Shown here one piece after another: positions 1 to 8,323 of a stretch of 64,000 nucleotides of DNA. Source of the DNA: Halomonas sp. PR-M31 (GTDB lineage: Bacteria; Pseudomonadota; Gammaproteobacteria; Pseudomonadales; Halomonadaceae). The notes under the pieces were generated by a model. It saw only the letters and a program-made list of their open reading frames with translations, did no database searches and was not told the origin of the DNA. The stretch's first letter is position 1, and every line of letters starts with the position of its first letter. The position numbers and the translations under genes were made by a program. The stretch covers positions 23,424 to 87,423 of the forward strand of contig NZ_JIBT01000003.1 in NCBI RefSeq assembly GCF_001039575.1, written 5' to 3'.

Positions 1-285
1 TTCCAAGGATTCGTCATGACGAATGGGATAGCCCACCAGTGCATGCCACTCGGTCTCCGATGCCTGGTGATTCAACACCCGATCAAATAGCCCGAGCAAA
101 TGCTGTGGCTCGGTGCGGTAACGTGGGGTACTCATGCCCATGAGCAGGGCCATGCTGGCGCCAATGACCAGCAGACAGACAACGAAGGCAACCAGATACA
201 CAAGCATGAGGATCAATCCAGCCGGTTCGAATCGTTCATCAGGACGGCCCTCGAGTCGGGAGCCAGGGGCGATGAAGTGCAGCAT
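1..285 (-). CDS. Hypothetical single-pass membrane protein (partial, runs off the left edge)
   Basis: The minus strand is open from an ATG at 283-285 to the first base of the window, giving 95 codons with no stop, so the gene continues outside. After about 25 polar residues there is a strongly hydrophobic stretch (roughly residues 26-52, containing LILMLVYLVAFVVCLLVIGA) that should be one transmembrane helix. A hydrophilic part follows. I do not recognise the family. The overlapping plus-strand frames at 100-379 have no comparable membrane signal and look like shadows. Confidence 0.55.
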   Translation of the reverse strand, partial: MLHFIAPGSRLEGRPDERFEPAGLILMLVYLVAFVVCLLVIGASMALLMGMSTPRYRTEPQHLLGLFDRVLNHQASETEWHALVGYPIRHDESLE

Positions 286-408
286 ATGTGAACTTGCATT
301 GCATTATCCTTGTCGCTATATCATTGTCGGAAACGATTCATTGTTGCCTCGCTCACAATATCCTACCGGACCAGAGTGATGCGCAATTCATTGCAACGAG
401 GAGCACCG

Positions 409-618
409 ATGCTTAACGAAGCGATCGAAATTCGTGAATTGAAGGATTCAGATGATGATGATGCAACGGTACGCTACGAAGTATATGACAGCGATACCGG
501 CACTTCGTTGGGCGTGTACGATAATTACGAAGATGCCCAGTACGAAGTGGAAAGCATGAAAAGTTCCAACCGCTCTGTCTGGGAAGGCGCCAAGGATGCC
601 GATCCAGGCGCAGAATAG
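409..618 (+). CDS. Small acidic hypothetical protein
   Basis: A 69-residue protein starting MLNEAIEIRELK. The ATG at 409 is chosen over upstream in-frame starts because GAGGAG lies about 5 bases before it. The protein is very acidic, with a run of four Asp near residue 16. Its pattern (Y-x-V-Y-D, then D-N-Y-E-D-A) resembles small soluble proteins that fold as a beta-beta-alpha unit, but I cannot name a family. There is no signal peptide or membrane segment. It stands alone upstream of the oppositely oriented tRNA gene. Confidence 0.6.
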   Translation: MLNEAIEIRELKDSDDDDATVRYEVYDSDTGTSLGVYDNYEDAQYEVESMKSSNRSVWEGAKDADPGAE

Positions 619-646
619 ATGATAAATGGCGTCAGCATAAATGACC

Positions 647-722
647 TGGAGCGGGCAAAGGGATTCGAACCCTCGACCCTCAGCTTGGGAAGCTGATGCT
701 CTACCAACTGAGCTATACCCGC
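647..722 (-). tRNA. tRNA-Gly (anticodon CCC), 3' CCA encoded
   Basis: Read on the minus strand, the sequence folds as a complete cloverleaf: acceptor stem GCGGGTA/TGCCCGC, D arm GCTC-AGTTGGTA-GAGC, anticodon stem TCAGC/GCTGA with loop TTCCCAA, and T arm GAGGG-TTCGAAT-CCCTT. Loop positions 34-36 read CCC, which decodes GGG. A discriminator T and an encoded CCA complete the 76-base gene. Confidence 0.95.
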
Positions 723-732
723 CTTGAGACGC

Positions 733-762
733 ATGATAGTGAATCTGGAAGCGTTCCTGCAA
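733..762 (-). promoter_or_regulatory. Candidate sigma-70 promoter of tRNA-Gly
   Basis: On the minus strand a -35 like TTGCAG (757-762) and a -10 TATCAT (733-738) are separated by 18 bases. The -10 lies about 10 bases before the first base of the tRNA. The spacing and the 5-of-6 match at -10 make this the likely tRNA promoter; no other evidence is available. Confidence 0.5.
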
Positions 763-909
763 GGGACACGCAATCCATGTAATCAACATGAGTACAGGAG
801 ATTTTTATCTCCCAAGGATAATTTTTGGAATCTCATGGTCATAGGAATTAGCGCAACTGTTCCTGCAATGCTGAATATTGCGTCTTTATTTACTGTATTC
901 GATCTTATT

Positions 910-940
910 CCGCCGCGTCATCGACGCGGCGGTCTTTTTT
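910..940 (+). terminator. Strong rho-independent terminator on the + strand with no + gene before it
   Basis: A perfect 10-bp stem (CCGCCGCGTC at 910-919, GACGCGGCGG at 923-932) closes a 3-base loop and is followed by TCTTTTTT. The T-run is on the plus strand, so it does not fit the minus-strand CBS gene that ends at 967. No protein gene upstream on the plus strand explains it; a short non-coding transcript from 760-900 is one possibility. Confidence 0.8.
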
Positions 941-966
941 GTGCGTCATGAATGACGTGTACTCGT

Positions 967-1377
967 TCAAAGGCTACCGCGCATCGAGGCAATGGCATTC
1001 AGGATATCTCGGCGTGTGACGATCCCCAGCAAACGATGCTCATCCACCACTGGATAGATCTTGGGCTTGTTGCCGAGCATTTCCTGAGCCAAATCGACAA
1101 TGCTTTTGTCCGGCGTAACCGTGAGTACTTCCTCGCGCATCAACTCCCTGACAAGGGCGGGCTGACCGCCGTGATAGGCGCTGTCCAGCAGCTTGCCCAA
1201 AATATCCTGTCCGGAAATGAAGCCGATCAGGCGATCGTGATCGTCCACGACGGGCGCGCCGGGCAGACGATGCAGCGTAAGGCCGGTGACCAGCGTAGCC
1301 ACGGAGGTCGAGCCGGATACCCGAAAGCAGTCCCGGGACATGATCTCGCCGACAGTGGTGGGGGCTTTTTTGGTCAT
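967..1377 (-). CDS. Two-CBS-domain protein
   Basis: A 136-residue protein made almost entirely of a CBS pair. The first repeat begins with VGEIMSRD near residue 9 and the second with VRELMREEVLTVTP near residue 76. Each has the usual G-x-x-(S/T)-x-x-D-I/L ending (GFISGQDIL, GIVTRRDIL). Stand-alone CBS pairs bind adenosine nucleotides and act as sensors of energy state; the partner is not evident. It shares orientation with the flavoprotein upstream of it (1463-2929) but is about 85 bases away, so co-transcription is possible only. Confidence 0.85.
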   Translation of the reverse strand: MTKKAPTTVGEIMSRDCFRVSGSTSVATLVTGLTLHRLPGAPVVDDHDRLIGFISGQDILGKLLDSAYHGGQPALVRELMREEVLTVTPDKSIVDLAQEMLGNKPKIYPVVDEHRLLGIVTRRDILNAIASMRGSL

Positions 1378-1462
1378 GAAGCGTTCCTTCTGTCAGTAGT
1401 TTGCACGCCATTCGTTACAGACGAGCCCGGTTCGAGGATGCGTGTCATCGTCTGCTATGCGA

Positions 1463-2929
1463 TCAATCCCCGGGACCATACTCCATGCAGCGCTCAACCA
1501 CTGCCGGACCCAGCTGTAGACTGGCATTCAGATCCCGCAGGGCAGTACGCAAGCCCTCTTCGATGACCGGATGGTAGAAAGGCATGTCGAGCATCTGTGC
1601 CACCGTCATATGTTGCTGCAATGCCCAGGCCATCAGATGGGCAAGATGCTCGACGCTGGGTCCAAAAGCCTCTGCGCCGAGAAACAGTCCGGAACCATGT
1701 TCACCATAGACTCGCAGTAGCCCTTTGTTGACTCGCATCATGCGCGAGCGCCCCTGATCCTCGAACGAAACCTCGCCGGTTTCCCATTGCTTATCATCGT
1801 AGTGCTTCTTCAATTCAGCATAGCCCAATCCCACGATGGCGATTTGCGGATCGCAAAAGACGATGGAAAGCGGCGCTCGCCGCCGCCCATCGCGCACATC
1901 GGGAAAGCGTCCTGCGTTGTCTCCGGCAATGTGCCCCTCATCCGAAGCTTCATGCAGTACCGGCAGCTCGTTGTCGGTATCCCCGGCGATGAAGATATGG
2001 CCCTGGCTGCCGTCCGCGTTCTGACACTGCAGGCGTTGATCGTCGAACACGGGCACGCCGTGCTCGTTGAGTTTCAGGCCCGCATTCTCAAGCTTTAGCT
2101 GATTGAGGTTGGGAGCGCGACCCGTCGCGGCCAGCAGGTAGTCGAAATGCTCCGTTAGTCGTTCACCGCTGTCGCGTTCGATGAAGGTGACGGCCACGCT
2201 ATCGCCATGGCGTTCGATATTCTCGGTGGTCGCCTCCGGATCGATGTAGAACTCCTGGTTGAAGGCGTCATCCGCGTAGTGGCGCACCCGGTCGTCGCTC
2301 AGCGGGCCCAGGGCGCCACCGATGCCGAATACGCGCACTCGCACCCCCAGTCGATGCAGTGCCTGAGCCAATTCCAGCCCGATGATACCCGGACCAAAGA
2401 CCGCGACAGACTCGGGCAGCGTGTCCAGTTCAAAAATGTTGTCGTTGGTGATCAGACGATCGCCGGCGGCTTGAAACGAGTCCGGATAGGTCGCGCCAGA
2501 GCCGGTAGCGATCACGATGCGCTTGGCGCTAACGCGTGTATGATCATCGACGATCAGAGTATGGGGTGACTCGAAAAAGGCGTGCCCGGTCAGCTTGTTG
2601 TCCTGGTCGATGTTCTCGATCGAACGCAATACGCCGCCCACGAAGTGATCGCGTTCATGGCGTACTCGCTCAAGCACTTCACGGCCATCGATATGAAGCT
2701 TGCCTTCAGGATGGACGCCAAACGGCGCGGCGCTGCGCACAGCGTAAGCGGTATTGGCTGCGGCGATCAGAAGCTTCGAGGGCATGCAGCCGACTCGGGC
2801 GCAGGTTGTGCCATAGGGACCCTGCTCGATGAGAAGCACCGAGTCGGTGTGTTTTCTGGCGGCGCTGAAGGCCCCCATGCCCGCCGTCCCGGCACCGATG
2901 ACGGCAATGTCGACGTTGCGTTCCTGCAT
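1463..2929 (-). CDS. Dihydrolipoamide dehydrogenase-like pyridine nucleotide-disulfide oxidoreductase
   Basis: A 488-residue flavoprotein disulfide reductase. The FAD-binding glycine motif GAGTAG is at residues 12-17. The redox-active pair is C43 and C48 in TTCARVGCMPSK, the lipoamide dehydrogenase type of spacing. A second nucleotide-binding motif (FGPGIIGLELA) follows near residue 180. The C-terminal dimerisation domain ends with HPVIEEGLR, the His-Glu catalytic dyad of the partner subunit. Family members transfer electrons between NAD(H) and a dithiol. No 2-oxo acid dehydrogenase E1 or E2 gene is adjacent, so this is an orphan copy and its substrate is unknown. The ATG at 2929 follows a GGGAGA ribosome binding site. 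Confidence 0.85.
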   Translation of the reverse strand: MQERNVDIAVIGAGTAGMGAFSAARKHTDSVLLIEQGPYGTTCARVGCMPSKLLIAAANTAYAVRSAAPFGVHPEGKLHIDGREVLERVRHERDHFVGGVLRSIENIDQDNKLTGHAFFESPHTLIVDDHTRVSAKRIVIATGSGATYPDSFQAAGDRLITNDNIFELDTLPESVAVFGPGIIGLELAQALHRLGVRVRVFGIGGALGPLSDDRVRHYADDAFNQEFYIDPEATTENIERHGDSVAVTFIERDSGERLTEHFDYLLAATGRAPNLNQLKLENAGLKLNEHGVPVFDDQRLQCQNADGSQGHIFIAGDTDNELPVLHEASDEGHIAGDNAGRFPDVRDGRRRAPLSIVFCDPQIAIVGLGYAELKKHYDDKQWETGEVSFEDQGRSRMMRVNKGLLRVYGEHGSGLFLGAEAFGPSVEHLAHLMAWALQQHMTVAQMLDMPFYHPVIEEGLRTALRDLNASLQLGPAVVERCMEYGPGD

Positions 2930-3200
2930 GACTATCTCTCCCTTCTATTTTCCGTTCCAGGGGCGAATCATCTTCCTTGAAGGACCTACTAGCAAAGCAC
3001 CCAGGGCTGTACTCTTTAAGACAAGCCAGTTCATATCGAATCATGTCAAGCCACTGAGTGTCGTCTCTCATGACATTGCAGGCTTTCATGACCATACGCT
3101 GAACCTTCCTGCGGCAAGCTTATCCAAACGCTAATGGTTAAAGGTGAATCTTGCCAGTCGCGATGGCGTTTCAAACATCTGATGACTCACAGATTCCCTT
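2930..3200. other. Intergenic stretch without a gene
   Basis: This stretch separates the divergently transcribed flavoprotein and the small gene at 3245. It should hold the promoters of both. I see no convincing ORF, repeat or RNA in it. Confidence 0.4.
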
Positions 3201-3227
3201 GCCAAGCCTCAGTGCTTGGCAGTTTTT
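3201..3227 (+). terminator. Terminator-like hairpin in the leader of the 80-residue gene
   Basis: GCCAAGC (3201-3207) pairs with GCTTGGC (3214-3220) around a 6-base loop and is followed by AGTTTTT. The AGGAGG ribosome binding site of the gene at 3245 begins only 6 bases later. It is either an attenuator in that gene's leader or the end of an upstream short transcript. Confidence 0.6.
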
Positions 3228-3244
3228 ATCTTAGGAGGCCAGTG

Positions 3245-3487
3245 ATGAATGCACGAGATTACATGGCAAAAAAAGGGATCGACCTGGATAAGGAAGATGC
3301 CAAGCCTCAAACCCTCGAGGAGCTTGCCTGGGCGCGGGCACGAGAGGCGGGCAGCCATCCCCCTCGCAGTGGAACGCCTTTCGATTGGGAGGATTGGGAG
3401 CGCCATCATGATCGATTGGCAAAGGACTCCGGACGTCTTACACAAAAAATCCATTCCCGCAAGCCTTCGCAGGAGAATGACGGCTAG
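3245..3487 (+). CDS. Small hydrophilic hypothetical protein
   Basis: An 80-residue protein beginning MNARDYMAKKGID. The start is fixed by a perfect AGGAGG at 3233-3238, 6 bases before the ATG. It is highly charged, with Trp residues in ELAWARAREAG and FDWEDWERHHD, and has no membrane segment. I do not recognise a family. The Pmp3-like gene starts 74 bases downstream on the same strand with its own strong ribosome binding site. Confidence 0.65.
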   Translation: MNARDYMAKKGIDLDKEDAKPQTLEELAWARAREAGSHPPRSGTPFDWEDWERHHDRLAKDSGRLTQKIHSRKPSQENDG

Positions 3488-3561
3488 AGATCGCTCACGT
3501 ATGATGGGCATGTTCAGTCGCCAATGTCTTTGGCACACAATCGACAACAAGGAGGTTTTAT

Positions 3562-3720
3562 ATGGATATCGTTCGTATCATTCTCGCCATTCTGCTGCCC
3601 CCGGTAGGCGTATTTCTACAGGTTGGCCTGGGTCTGCAGTTTTGGATCAATATCGTGCTGACGATCCTCGGTTACATTCCCGGGATCATTCACGCGATCT
3701 GGATCATCGCTCGGCGCTGA
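3562..3720 (+). CDS. Pmp3/YqaE family small membrane protein (UPF0057)
   Basis: A 52-residue, two-helix membrane protein: MDIVRIILAILLPPVGVFLQ, then a short loop, then the second helix ending in IPGIIHAIWIIARR. The LLPPVGV turn and the LGYIPGIIHA motif are typical of the Pmp3/YqaE proteolipid family, whose members are tied to membrane potential and salt or cold stress. GGAGG lies at 3551-3555, 6 bases before the ATG. It is followed by a terminator, so it may form a two-gene unit with the small gene before it. A salt-stress role is inference from the family. Confidence 0.88.
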   Translation: MDIVRIILAILLPPVGVFLQVGLGLQFWINIVLTILGYIPGIIHAIWIIARR

Positions 3721-3775
3721 TTGCGGGTATCGTCCATTGGCACGATTCCAATGGACCGCGTGAAACAAGAATGAC

Positions 3776-3807
3776 AACGGAAGACCTTTTGAAGGTCTTC
3801 CGTTTTT
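3776..3807 (+). terminator. Rho-independent terminator after the Pmp3-like gene
   Basis: A 13-bp perfect stem (AACGGAAGACCTT / AAGGTCTTCCGTT) with a TTG loop is followed by a T-run that overlaps the end of the stem. A second, T-less inverted repeat (GTCCATTGG at 3732-3740 and CCAATGGAC at 3748-3756) lies just upstream. The structure may also limit transcription arriving from the glc operon on the other strand. Confidence 0.85.
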
Positions 3808-3856
3808 CGTTCCACGTATTTTCAAGGCTCAAGAACAAACGATAAAAAGCGCTGAT

Positions 3857-4264
3857 TCAGCTACTGATCGCCTGAATGCCTGCCTTGACCACCTGGGCGT
3901 CCTGATCGGGTTTGACCCCGGAAACACCCGCGGCGCCCGCAACCTGGCCATCCACCAGCACCGGCACGCCGCCGGTCAGCATGCCGTGCATTGCCGGCGC
4001 CGAGACAAACGCGGTGCGCCCATTGTTGATCATCTCCTCGATGATCTGGGTTTCTCGTCGCGACAGTGCGGCGGTACGCGCCTTTTCGCTGGCCACATAG
4101 GACGACACCGGCGGACAGCCGTCGAGACGACGCAGGCCCAGCAGATGACCGCCATCGTCTACCACGGCGACCGTGATCGCCCAGCCGTTGGTCTCGGCTT
4201 CTTGCTGGGCCGCATCGAGAATGGCGTTGGCATCGTCTAAGGTCAGTACGGATTTTTGTTGCAT
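3857..4264 (-). CDS. glcG: GlcG/HbpS family protein of the glycolate operon
   Basis: A 135-residue protein of the GlcG/HbpS family (DUF336). The start MQQKSVLTL is chosen over an upstream in-frame ATG because AAGGAGT precedes it at normal spacing. Family landmarks are the GWAITVAVVDDGGHLLGLRR segment near residue 30 and the Gly-rich GGVPVLVDGQVAGAAGVSG near the C-terminus. In HbpS this fold binds haem; the role of GlcG in glycolate metabolism is not established. It is the last gene of the run glcD-glcE-glcF-glcG, 37 bases after glcF, in the same order as in Escherichia coli. Confidence 0.88.
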   Translation of the reverse strand: MQQKSVLTLDDANAILDAAQQEAETNGWAITVAVVDDGGHLLGLRRLDGCPPVSSYVASEKARTAALSRRETQIIEEMINNGRTAFVSAPAMHGMLTGGVPVLVDGQVAGAAGVSGVKPDQDAQVVKAGIQAISS

Positions 4265-4301
4265 GTTGTCACTCCTTCTTATTGAAATCTTGTGATTGGA
4301 T

Positions 4302-5540
4302 TCACATTGACACCAGCGCCTCGTCGACAAGCTCTATCCAGTGCCGAACTCGGGTTCGGCCGGCGCCATCCAGATGGGTCTGACAGCCGATGTTGGCAGT
4401 CACGATCGTGTCAGGATTGCCGGCTTCCAGTGCGTCGAGCTTGTTGTCCCGCAGCTGTTTCGCCAGTTCCGGCTGGGTAACTGAATAGGTGCCCGCAGAG
4501 CCACAGCACAGATGAGCATCGCGTACCGGGGTCAGGCTGAAACCGAGCCGGGTCAGTACGTTTTCCGCCACACCTCCCAGGCGTTGCGCATGCTGCAGGG
4601 TGCAAGGGCAGTGAAATGCCAGCTTGGGTGACTCCTCGATCTGAAGCCCCTCGAGATCCTCGTCACGCAGAATCTCGACCAGATCCCTGGCCAGGGCGCT
4701 GATGCGCTTGGCTTTCTCTGCGTAATTCGGGTCGTCCTCGAACACCTCGCCGTACTCCTTGACGAAGGCGCCGCAGCCGCTGGCGGTCTGTACGATAGCC
4801 TCACAGCCGGCTTCCACATGGGGCCACCAGGCATCGATGTTGTGGCGCATGCGCTGTCGCCCGGCCTGCTGGGCGTTCAGGTGATAGTCGATGGCCCCAC
4901 AGCAGCCGACCGCCGGTGCCGGGGTCAGGCCGATTCCCAGTTTGTCCAGCACCCGGGCCGTTGCGGCATTGGTATTGGGAGAGAGCCCCGGCTGCACACA
5001 GCCTTCGAGGATCAACATCTGCCGAGCATGTTGCTTGCCATCCGGGCGTGTTCCGGGAGCGACCGGCTTTGCAGGTATCTTGTCCTTGAAAACACCGGGT
5101 ACCAAGGGACGAAAGACCTGCCCCAACTTGAGCAATGCTTGAAAGCGCCCCGGTTCGACCAGTGCCTGACGCAAACCGTAGCGCAGGGCGCGCTCCTTGG
5201 GCGTACGACCCACGCGGCGATCGACTTCTGCGTGGCCGATGTCGAACAGCTTGTGATACTCGACCCCGGAGGGGCAGGTGGTTTCGCAGTTGCGACAAAG
5301 CAGGCAGCGATCCAGGTGAAGCTGGGTTTCCTTGGTTATCCGTTCGTCGTCCTCGGGGCTCTCCAGCAGTTCTTTCATCAGATAGATGCGCCCGCGAGGC
5401 CCATCCCGCTCGTCCCCCAATAGCTGGTAGGTAGGGCAGGTGGCATTGCAAAAGCCGCAGTGCACGCAGGTGCGCAGCACGCGATCCGCCTCGCGAATGT
5501 GCGGTTTTTGCAGGTCTGCTTCAGTGAAGTTGGTCTGCAT
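4302..5540 (-). CDS. glcF: Glycolate oxidase iron-sulfur subunit GlcF
   Basis: A 412-residue protein with two ferredoxin-type [4Fe-4S] clusters at the N-terminus: C25-x2-C28-x2-C31-x3-C35 and C79-x2-C82-x2-C85-x3-C89. Two cysteine-rich CCG domains follow (VGCCGAIDYH and HLCCGSAGTY), as in heterodisulfide-reductase-like subunits. GlcF passes electrons from the GlcD/GlcE flavin centres to the membrane quinone pool. It starts 2 bases after the stop of glcE, so the two are probably translationally coupled. Confidence 0.95.
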   Translation of the reverse strand: MQTNFTEADLQKPHIREADRVLRTCVHCGFCNATCPTYQLLGDERDGPRGRIYLMKELLESPEDDERITKETQLHLDRCLLCRNCETTCPSGVEYHKLFDIGHAEVDRRVGRTPKERALRYGLRQALVEPGRFQALLKLGQVFRPLVPGVFKDKIPAKPVAPGTRPDGKQHARQMLILEGCVQPGLSPNTNAATARVLDKLGIGLTPAPAVGCCGAIDYHLNAQQAGRQRMRHNIDAWWPHVEAGCEAIVQTASGCGAFVKEYGEVFEDDPNYAEKAKRISALARDLVEILRDEDLEGLQIEESPKLAFHCPCTLQHAQRLGGVAENVLTRLGFSLTPVRDAHLCCGSAGTYSVTQPELAKQLRDNKLDALEAGNPDTIVTANIGCQTHLDGAGRTRVRHWIELVDEALVSM

Positions 5541-5542
5541 GC

Positions 5543-6652
5543 TTAAAACTCCGGATAAAGCCGGCCAGGATTGAAGATGCCGTTGGGATCGAGCTGGGTC
5601 TTGAGCCGTCGGTGATAGCTGGCAACGACCTTCGAAAGCGGTGTAAACGGCTCGGTATGACCGAAAGTGAAACAGGTGGCATGACCGCCGACTTGAGCGA
5701 CGGTCTCACGCAGCGCGTTTGGTTCATCGTCACTGCGCAGCCAGCGCTGGGCGCCGGCCCAGTCATAGAGTACGTCGCCTTCTAGCGTCAGCGGTGGGAT
5801 GTTGTTGGGCAGCGATAGACGCCACAGTGGACGAGGATTGCTCTTGTCAAAGAAAGCCAGGCGCTGCTCGCGCAGGTCTTGCCAGAAGCCGTCGTCGAGA
5901 TCGTCGCCGCCCAGTCGCTCCCGGGTCGCGGCCACGGAGCTCCTGCCGCCTGCCAAGCGTATATGCAGGGCATCCTCATGATAGGCGGCAGCGGTAATCG
6001 GCAGCGGTTGACGACCCCACTGGGCAAGTCGTTTCAAGGCGTCGTCCAGAGGCAATCCGAGGCGCAGGCTTCGGGTCGCGCTGGGCTTGGGCAGCACCTT
6101 GAGGGAAACTTCGGTGATGACGCCAAGGGTGCCTTGAGCGCCCACCATCAGACGCGATAGATCGTAGCCGGCGACGTTCTTCATCACCTCGCCACCGAAA
6201 CGCAGATGCTTGCCTTCATGAGTGATGAGCCGGGTTCCCAGTACGAAATCACGTACGGCTCCAGCCCAGGGGCGGCCAGGGCCGGACAAGCCGCTGGCGA
6301 TCATGCCCCCGACGGTGGCAGCAGGGCCAAAGTGGGGCGGTTCACACCTGAGCTGCTGATGCTCTGCGTCCAGGGCTGCCTCGAGTTCCGCAAGGGGCGT
6401 GCCGGCACGCACCGAGATCACCAGTTCCACTGGATCGTAATGGGTAATGCCGCGATGCTCGGTAAGGGACAGGGCGTCACCCTCGACCGGACGACCATAA
6501 AATGCCTTGGTGCCACCGCCCTCGATCCTCAGCGATGTCTTATTCGTATTGGCCTGACGTACACGCTCGCAGAGTGCTTGTGAATCGTCCTGGTCGGAAG
6601 CCTGCTGACGCTCCGCATGCACGGGATGCTGGTCTTGTTCGTACTGTTGCAT
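5543..6652 (-). CDS. glcE: Glycolate oxidase FAD-binding subunit GlcE
   Basis: A 369-residue member of the FAD-binding PCMH family, close in length to E. coli GlcE (350) with an N-terminal extension of about 20 polar residues. Conserved blocks include AATVGGMIASGLSGPGRPW near residue 112, the segment RDFVLGTRLITHEGKHLRFGG, and the signature EVMKNVAGYDLSRLMVGAQG. The C-terminus has the typical QLDPNGIFNPGR. GlcD, GlcE and GlcF together oxidise glycolate to glyoxylate. It lies 55 bases after glcD. Confidence 0.94.
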   Translation of the reverse strand: MQQYEQDQHPVHAERQQASDQDDSQALCERVRQANTNKTSLRIEGGGTKAFYGRPVEGDALSLTEHRGITHYDPVELVISVRAGTPLAELEAALDAEHQQLRCEPPHFGPAATVGGMIASGLSGPGRPWAGAVRDFVLGTRLITHEGKHLRFGGEVMKNVAGYDLSRLMVGAQGTLGVITEVSLKVLPKPSATRSLRLGLPLDDALKRLAQWGRQPLPITAAAYHEDALHIRLAGGRSSVAATRERLGGDDLDDGFWQDLREQRLAFFDKSNPRPLWRLSLPNNIPPLTLEGDVLYDWAGAQRWLRSDDEPNALRETVAQVGGHATCFTFGHTEPFTPLSKVVASYHRRLKTQLDPNGIFNPGRLYPEF

Positions 6653-6707
6653 CGTTTTGATCCTTGAGGGTTGCCATGAAAGAGCAGCGGGCGCAGCGGT
6701 TTTTCAC

Positions 6708-8207
6708 CTAGAAGCGGGGCAGCTCGGGATGCGGCAACTCCCCATTGTGTACATGCATGGCACCGAATTCGGCGCAGCGATGCAGCGTCGGTATGTTCTT
6801 GCCCGGATTGAGCAGCCCCGCGCTGTCGAAGGCCGCCTTCACCGCATGAAAGGTGGTGATCTCATCCGGCTGGAACTGGGTGCACATCTGATTGATCTTT
6901 TCACGCCCCACGCCATGTTCGCCGGTGATGCTGCCGCCCACCTCGACGCATAGCTCGAGAATCTTGCCGCCGATGGTCTCGGCCCGTTCAAGCTCGCCAG
7001 GCTTGTTGGCATCGAACAGGATCAGGGGATGGGTGTTGCCGTCGCCGGCATGAAAGACGTTAGCGACCCGCAGGCCGTACTTTTCCGATAAATCGGCGAT
7101 GCCCTTGAGTACCTTGGGCAGTTCCCGGCGAGGAATGGTACCGTCCATGCAGTAGTAATCCGGTGACATGCGGCCTACCGCCGGGAAAGCGCTCTTGCGA
7201 CCGGCCCAGAACAGGGCGCGTTCCGCTTCGTCCCGGGCCTGCTGGATATCACCGGCCCCCGCGTCTTCAAGAACCTTGCGCACCGTGGCGCAGTCGTCGT
7301 CGACATCCGCTTCCACTCCATCAAGCTCGCACAGCAGTATTGCCTCGGCTTCCACCGGATAGCCTGCCTTGACGAAATCCTCTGCCGCCTGAATCGCTAG
7401 CTTGTCCATCATCTCGAGTCCGCCGGGGATGATGCCGGCAGCGATGATGTCACCCACGGCCTTGCCGGCTTTTTCGACATCGTCGAAGCTGGCCATCAGT
7501 ACCTTGGCACTCTCGGGTTTGGGCAGCAGCTTCACGGTTATCTCCGTGATCACGCCGAGCATGCCTTCAGAGCCGTTGAACAGGGCGAGCAGATCGAAGC
7601 CCGGGGCGTCGAAGGCCTCGGAGCCCAGGATCATGCGCTCGCCTTCGATGGTGACGACCTCGACCCTGAGCACGTTATGCACCGTGAGACCGTACTTCAG
7701 GCAGTGCACGCCGCCGGCGTTCTCGGCAACGTTGCCGCCGATCGAACAGGCGATTTGAGACGAGGGGTCCGGCGCATAATAGAGGCCATAGGGGGCTGCC
7801 GCTTCGGAAATGGCCAGATTGCGAACCCCAGGCTGCACTCGAGCGATGCGGGCGTCTGGATCGACGTCGAGGATGCGTGAAAACCGCGACATGACCAGTA
7901 GCACCCCTTTCTCCAGAGGCAGGGCGCCCCCAGAAAGACCGGTACCGGCTCCCCGGGTGACCACCGGCACCCCTAGCTCAAAACAGGTGCGCATCAGCGT
8001 TTCGATCTGTTCGAGGGTATGGGGCATGGCCACCAGCATCGGCAGCACCCGATAGGCAGAAAGACCATCGCATTCGAAGGGGCGTAGATCCTCTTCCCGA
8101 TGCAACAACGTCATGTCGGGTAGAGCCTGTTGCAAGCGCTGAAGTGTGTTTGCCTTGTCCGAAGCAGGCAGCACACCATCTATTCGTTCGTCGTAGAGAA
8201 TGTTCAT
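6708..8207 (-). CDS. glcD: Glycolate oxidase subunit GlcD
   Basis: A 499-residue FAD-dependent oxidase, exactly the length of E. coli GlcD when started at MNILYDERIDG (ATG at 8205-8207). An in-frame ATG 34 codons upstream is rejected because the extension has no counterpart in the family and a GAGG lies before the chosen start. Visible landmarks are PVVTRGAGTGLSGGALPLEK (PCMH FAD-binding domain), DPSSQIACSIGGNVAENAGG, and SITGEHGVGREKINQM in the C-terminal domain. It is the first gene of the glcDEFG operon. No glcB (malate synthase) or glcC regulator is next to it. Confidence 0.96.
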   Translation of the reverse strand: MNILYDERIDGVLPASDKANTLQRLQQALPDMTLLHREEDLRPFECDGLSAYRVLPMLVAMPHTLEQIETLMRTCFELGVPVVTRGAGTGLSGGALPLEKGVLLVMSRFSRILDVDPDARIARVQPGVRNLAISEAAAPYGLYYAPDPSSQIACSIGGNVAENAGGVHCLKYGLTVHNVLRVEVVTIEGERMILGSEAFDAPGFDLLALFNGSEGMLGVITEITVKLLPKPESAKVLMASFDDVEKAGKAVGDIIAAGIIPGGLEMMDKLAIQAAEDFVKAGYPVEAEAILLCELDGVEADVDDDCATVRKVLEDAGAGDIQQARDEAERALFWAGRKSAFPAVGRMSPDYYCMDGTIPRRELPKVLKGIADLSEKYGLRVANVFHAGDGNTHPLILFDANKPGELERAETIGGKILELCVEVGGSITGEHGVGREKINQMCTQFQPDEITTFHAVKAAFDSAGLLNPGKNIPTLHRCAEFGAMHVHNGELPHPELPRF

Positions 8208-8323
8208 GATCGCCTCGGTTTCTTGTCCTGGGGGGCTTGGCTCGGTTTTTATTTCGATATGCTCTTCAATCTGAGCGTTACTGAAGGCACTGTCCAGTCC
8301 CCAAGACATTGGCCTGACCAGTA

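Noticed and set aside
724..951. 75-codon + strand ORF after the tRNA
   Set aside because: It runs straight through the strong terminator at 910-940 and has no ribosome binding site or family resemblance.
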